DNA of 36,104 nucleotides from Aneurinibacillus thermoaerophilus (GTDB lineage: Bacteria; Bacillota; Bacilli; Aneurinibacillales; Aneurinibacillaceae). The stretch is from NCBI RefSeq assembly GCF_900099925.1, contig NZ_FNDE01000025.1, positions 1 to 36,104 on the forward strand, read 5' to 3'. The translations under genes were made by a program, and so were the position numbers. Below, in pieces: positions 32,844 through 36,104 of this stretch. Each line of letters starts with the position of its first letter. Position 1 is the first letter of the stretch. The notes beneath the pieces are model-generated. The model did no database searches and was not told where the DNA came from. It saw nothing but the letters and a program-made list of their open reading frames with translations.

Positions 32844-33130
32844 TGCTCATCACCTCGCAGCGATTATGCCGGCTTATTTTGTTTTTCACTCTATACCTTT
32901 ATTATATGGCTATTTCGTCCGTTAGTAAAAACGAAAGCTTTCTCCACCCATTTCGGAAATTCCTTCCATTTATCACGTGAATATGGTTCTCTTCTTCTCC
33001 TTTGTCTATAGATTCTGTGTTTCGCGAAACCTCATGCTTTGAAAAATTGCTCCCTGTGTACTAAGCTAAAGATACAGATCTTTGCCAGAGTTACAGACTG
33101 TATTCTATACACAGAAAGGATGAATAAAAA

Positions 33131-34507
33131 ATGAATCAGTCATACCGCACTTATCTGGAAAAAAACAGGGATGCACATCTGAGCGAATTAAGGGAATTCT
33201 TAAGCATACCAAGCATTAGCGCGCTGTCGGCCCACAAATCTGATATCAAACGAACCGCCGAATGGCTTGTTAATGCATTGCAGGCGGCGGGGCTTGAAAA
33301 CGTGCAAATAATTTCGACCGAAGGCAATCCGATCGTATATGCCGACTGGATGCATGCCGAAAACGATGTCACCGCACTTATTTACGGCCATTATGATGTA
33401 CAGCCAGTTGATCCGCTTGAATTATGGCAGACACCGCCATTCGAACCGGACATCCGGGACGGAAAGATTTACGCACGGGGAGCTACCGATGATAAAGGTC
33501 AGGTATTTATGCACATTAAAGCAGTGGAAGCGCTGCTAAAAACGGAAGGAAAGCTACCGGTCAATGTTAAATTCTGCATTGAAGGAGAGGAAGAAGTCGG
33601 CAGCCCAAATTTGGAACCGTTTGTGGAAAAACATAAGGACATGCTTGCGGCGGATGTACTTGTCATCTCCGATACCCCTATGCTGGAGAAAGGCAAACCG
33701 GCGATTTGCTACGGATTGCGCGGCTTATGCGCCATGCAAATTGATGTAAAAGGCGCGAATGGTGACCTGCACTCCGGTATATATGGTGGCGGTATAGCCA
33801 ATCCGCTTCACGCACTGTCCGAAATTCTCGCTTCGTTCCATGATAAAAACGGCAAAGTTGCTATCGAAGGATTCTATGATAAAGTAAAACCTCTAACGAA
33901 AGAAGAGAGACAGGCGTTTCGCGATTTGAAGTACGATGAGGAAGCGCTCAAAAAGGAACTGGGCGTAAACGAGCTATATGGTGAGGAGGGATTCAATTTT
34001 CTTGAGCGAACATGGGCGCGCCCAACGCTCGAGATCAACGGTATGTATGGCGGCTTTCAGGGCGAAGGTATTAAAACGGTGCTCCCGTCCGAGGCACACG
34101 CCAAAATCTCCTGCCGACTGGTGGCGGATCAAGATCCAGCAGAAATCCAAGACTTAATTGAACGGCACGTACATAAACATACGCCGCCGGGCGTGCAAGT
34201 TTCGCTCACCCGAATGGATAGCGGCCGTCCGTTCCAGATGCCATATAATCATCCTGTTATTCAGGCGGCAATGCGCGCCTATGAAAAAGCGTACAACGCC
34301 ACACCCGCTCTAACCCGAATGGGCGGTTCCATCCCAATTGTTGAAGGGTTCAGCCGACTTCTCAACATTCCGGTTGTACTGATGGGCTTCGGATTGCCCG
34401 GTGAGAATTTCCATGCACCAAACGAACACTTCCATCTGGAGAATTTCGACAAGGGCATGATCACCATCTGCGAATACTGGGGCGAGCTTTCGCAAATAAA
34501 ACAATAA
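33131..34507 (+). CDS. M20-family metallodipeptidase
   Basis: The 458-residue cytosolic dinuclear zinc peptidase of the PepV/CNDP-like M20 group hydrolyses dipeptides. Metal and catalytic residues are visible: His87 and Asp89 in YGHYDVQPVD, Asp120 in GATDDKGQ, Glu154/Glu155 in EGEEEVGSPN, Asp181 and His428 in FHAPNEHF. A lid domain (about 200-330) carries GDLHSGIYGGGIANPLHALS. Length is standard. ATG 33131 follows AAAGGATG. A probable promoter (TTGCCA and CTATAC, 17 bp apart, near 33083-33111) lies just upstream. It is monocistronic. Confidence 0.93.
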   Translation: MNQSYRTYLEKNRDAHLSELREFLSIPSISALSAHKSDIKRTAEWLVNALQAAGLENVQIISTEGNPIVYADWMHAENDVTALIYGHYDVQPVDPLELWQTPPFEPDIRDGKIYARGATDDKGQVFMHIKAVEALLKTEGKLPVNVKFCIEGEEEVGSPNLEPFVEKHKDMLAADVLVISDTPMLEKGKPAICYGLRGLCAMQIDVKGANGDLHSGIYGGGIANPLHALSEILASFHDKNGKVAIEGFYDKVKPLTKEERQAFRDLKYDEEALKKELGVNELYGEEGFNFLERTWARPTLEINGMYGGFQGEGIKTVLPSEAHAKISCRLVADQDPAEIQDLIERHVHKHTPPGVQVSLTRMDSGRPFQMPYNHPVIQAAMRAYEKAYNATPALTRMGGSIPIVEGFSRLLNIPVVLMGFGLPGENFHAPNEHFHLENFDKGMITICEYWGELSQIKQ

Positions 34508-34510
34508 GAA

Positions 34511-34550
34511 AAAAGGGGCTGGCTCATGATTTTTGAGCCAGCCTCTTTCG
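34511..34550. terminator. Bidirectional terminator between the dipeptidase gene and trpS
   Basis: GGCTGGCTCA and TTGAGCCAGCC form a 10-bp stem (34517-34543). CTCTTTC follows on the plus strand, and CCCCTTTTTTCTT follows on the minus strand, where it can stop trpS transcription. Confidence 0.85.
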
Positions 34551-34625
34551 GTAATATGATTTAGAGGAAGTATATATCGCTTTTCCACTTTATAGCAACA
34601 TATCTTTTCTGAATCTTTATGATCA

Positions 34626-35940
<1,315 letters not shown>

Positions 35941-36066
35941 CATTATTTTACACTTCACTGAACTATATGTAAAGACTCCGTATCCGTTTAATCCGTGCCT
36001 GTTCCAATCAATCTGTACATGCGTATATAAATAAATCATATTTGAAGTCACATTTTTGCGTGAGTG

Positions 36067-36096
36067 GTTTCAATTCCTCATAGGTAAGCTATAAAC
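36067..36096 (-). CRISPR. Single terminal CRISPR-like repeat of an array lying beyond the right edge
   Basis: The 30 bases begin GTTTCAATTCCTCATAGG on the plus strand and end CTATAAAC. Read on the minus strand they start GTTTATAGCTTACC and end TATGAGGAATTGAAAC. This has the length, the central CCTATGAGG and the ATTGAAAC 3' tag of a widespread type I-B/III repeat family. Only one copy fits inside the window, followed by eight bases (AACTGCAT) that would begin a spacer. The orientation implies minus-strand transcription with the leader outside the window, making this the last repeat. Recognition rests on similarity to known repeats, and no second copy can be seen. Confidence 0.7.
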
Positions 36097-36104
36097 AACT
36101 GCAT

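Overview
The window looks like a chromosomal segment of a low-to-mid-GC, spore-forming Bacillales member. Supporting signs are strong AGGAGG-type ribosome binding sites with frequent GTG and TTG starts, an alpha/beta-type small acid-soluble spore protein, a trpS T-box leader, sigma-54 promoters of the Bacillus roc type, an SLH-domain amidase and a caa3 oxidase cluster. A Brevibacillus/Aneurinibacillus-like genome is plausible, but the genus cannot be fixed from the sequence alone. Most genes are housekeeping or catabolic. The accessory signals are a truncated Uma2-family gene and what looks like one CRISPR repeat at the extreme right edge.

Left part (1-9000), amino-acid and lactate use. The 5' end of a P5C-dehydrogenase-like gene (rocA type), an NhaC-family antiporter and a RocE-like arginine/ornithine permease each sit behind a sigma-54 (-24/-12) promoter. 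Each promoter has upstream AT-rich palindromes built on GCAAAAT/ATTTTGC, which suggests one SigL plus RocR-like enhancer regulon. Between them lie a free methionine-R-sulfoxide reductase, a small acidic protein, a carboxymuconolactone-decarboxylase-family protein, and a lactate permease next to a FadR-type GntR regulator. Matching ATCAG-N5-CTGAT operators lie in front of both the permease and the regulator. A CcdC-like membrane protein and a 63-residue hypothetical protein follow.

Middle part (9000-22700). Aconitase is followed by a decayed Uma2 gene, then mnmA, an amidase-SLH protein, an AI-2E-family permease, an orphan ABC substrate-binding lipoprotein, a GlcD-type FAD oxidase and a YlmA-like ABC ATPase. 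Next come a 38-residue zinc-ribbon protein and a DUF502 membrane protein, small membrane proteins, a YrrT-type methyltransferase, the spore protein and a tRNA-Thr(CGT) gene. The 38-residue protein, a 47-residue membrane protein and the 31-residue peptide of the cta cluster are short genes that simple ORF calling misses.

Right part (22700-36104). Alanine dehydrogenase is preceded by its likely activator AdeR, with a perfect palindrome between them. A leftward cytochrome caa3 cluster runs ctaC-ctaD-ctaA-ctaB-subunit III-like-31-residue peptide-SCO. A TOPRIM protein is coupled to a Nudix CoA pyrophosphatase. Then come an M20 dipeptidase and trpS with a T-box leader whose specifier codon is TGG. 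The last 38 bases contain a 30-nt sequence that closely resembles the type I-B/III CRISPR repeat family ending in ATTGAAAC, oriented as the trailer end of an array lying outside the window.

Functionally, glutamate and alanine made by arginine/proline and alanine catabolism would feed the TCA cycle (aconitase) and the caa3 respiratory chain, with lactate import as a further carbon source. The most novel leads are the shared sigma-54/palindrome regulon that includes an NhaC antiporter, the edge CRISPR repeat, the unusual cta cluster, and the A7G9 homopolymer ribosome binding site of the mini zinc ribbon.
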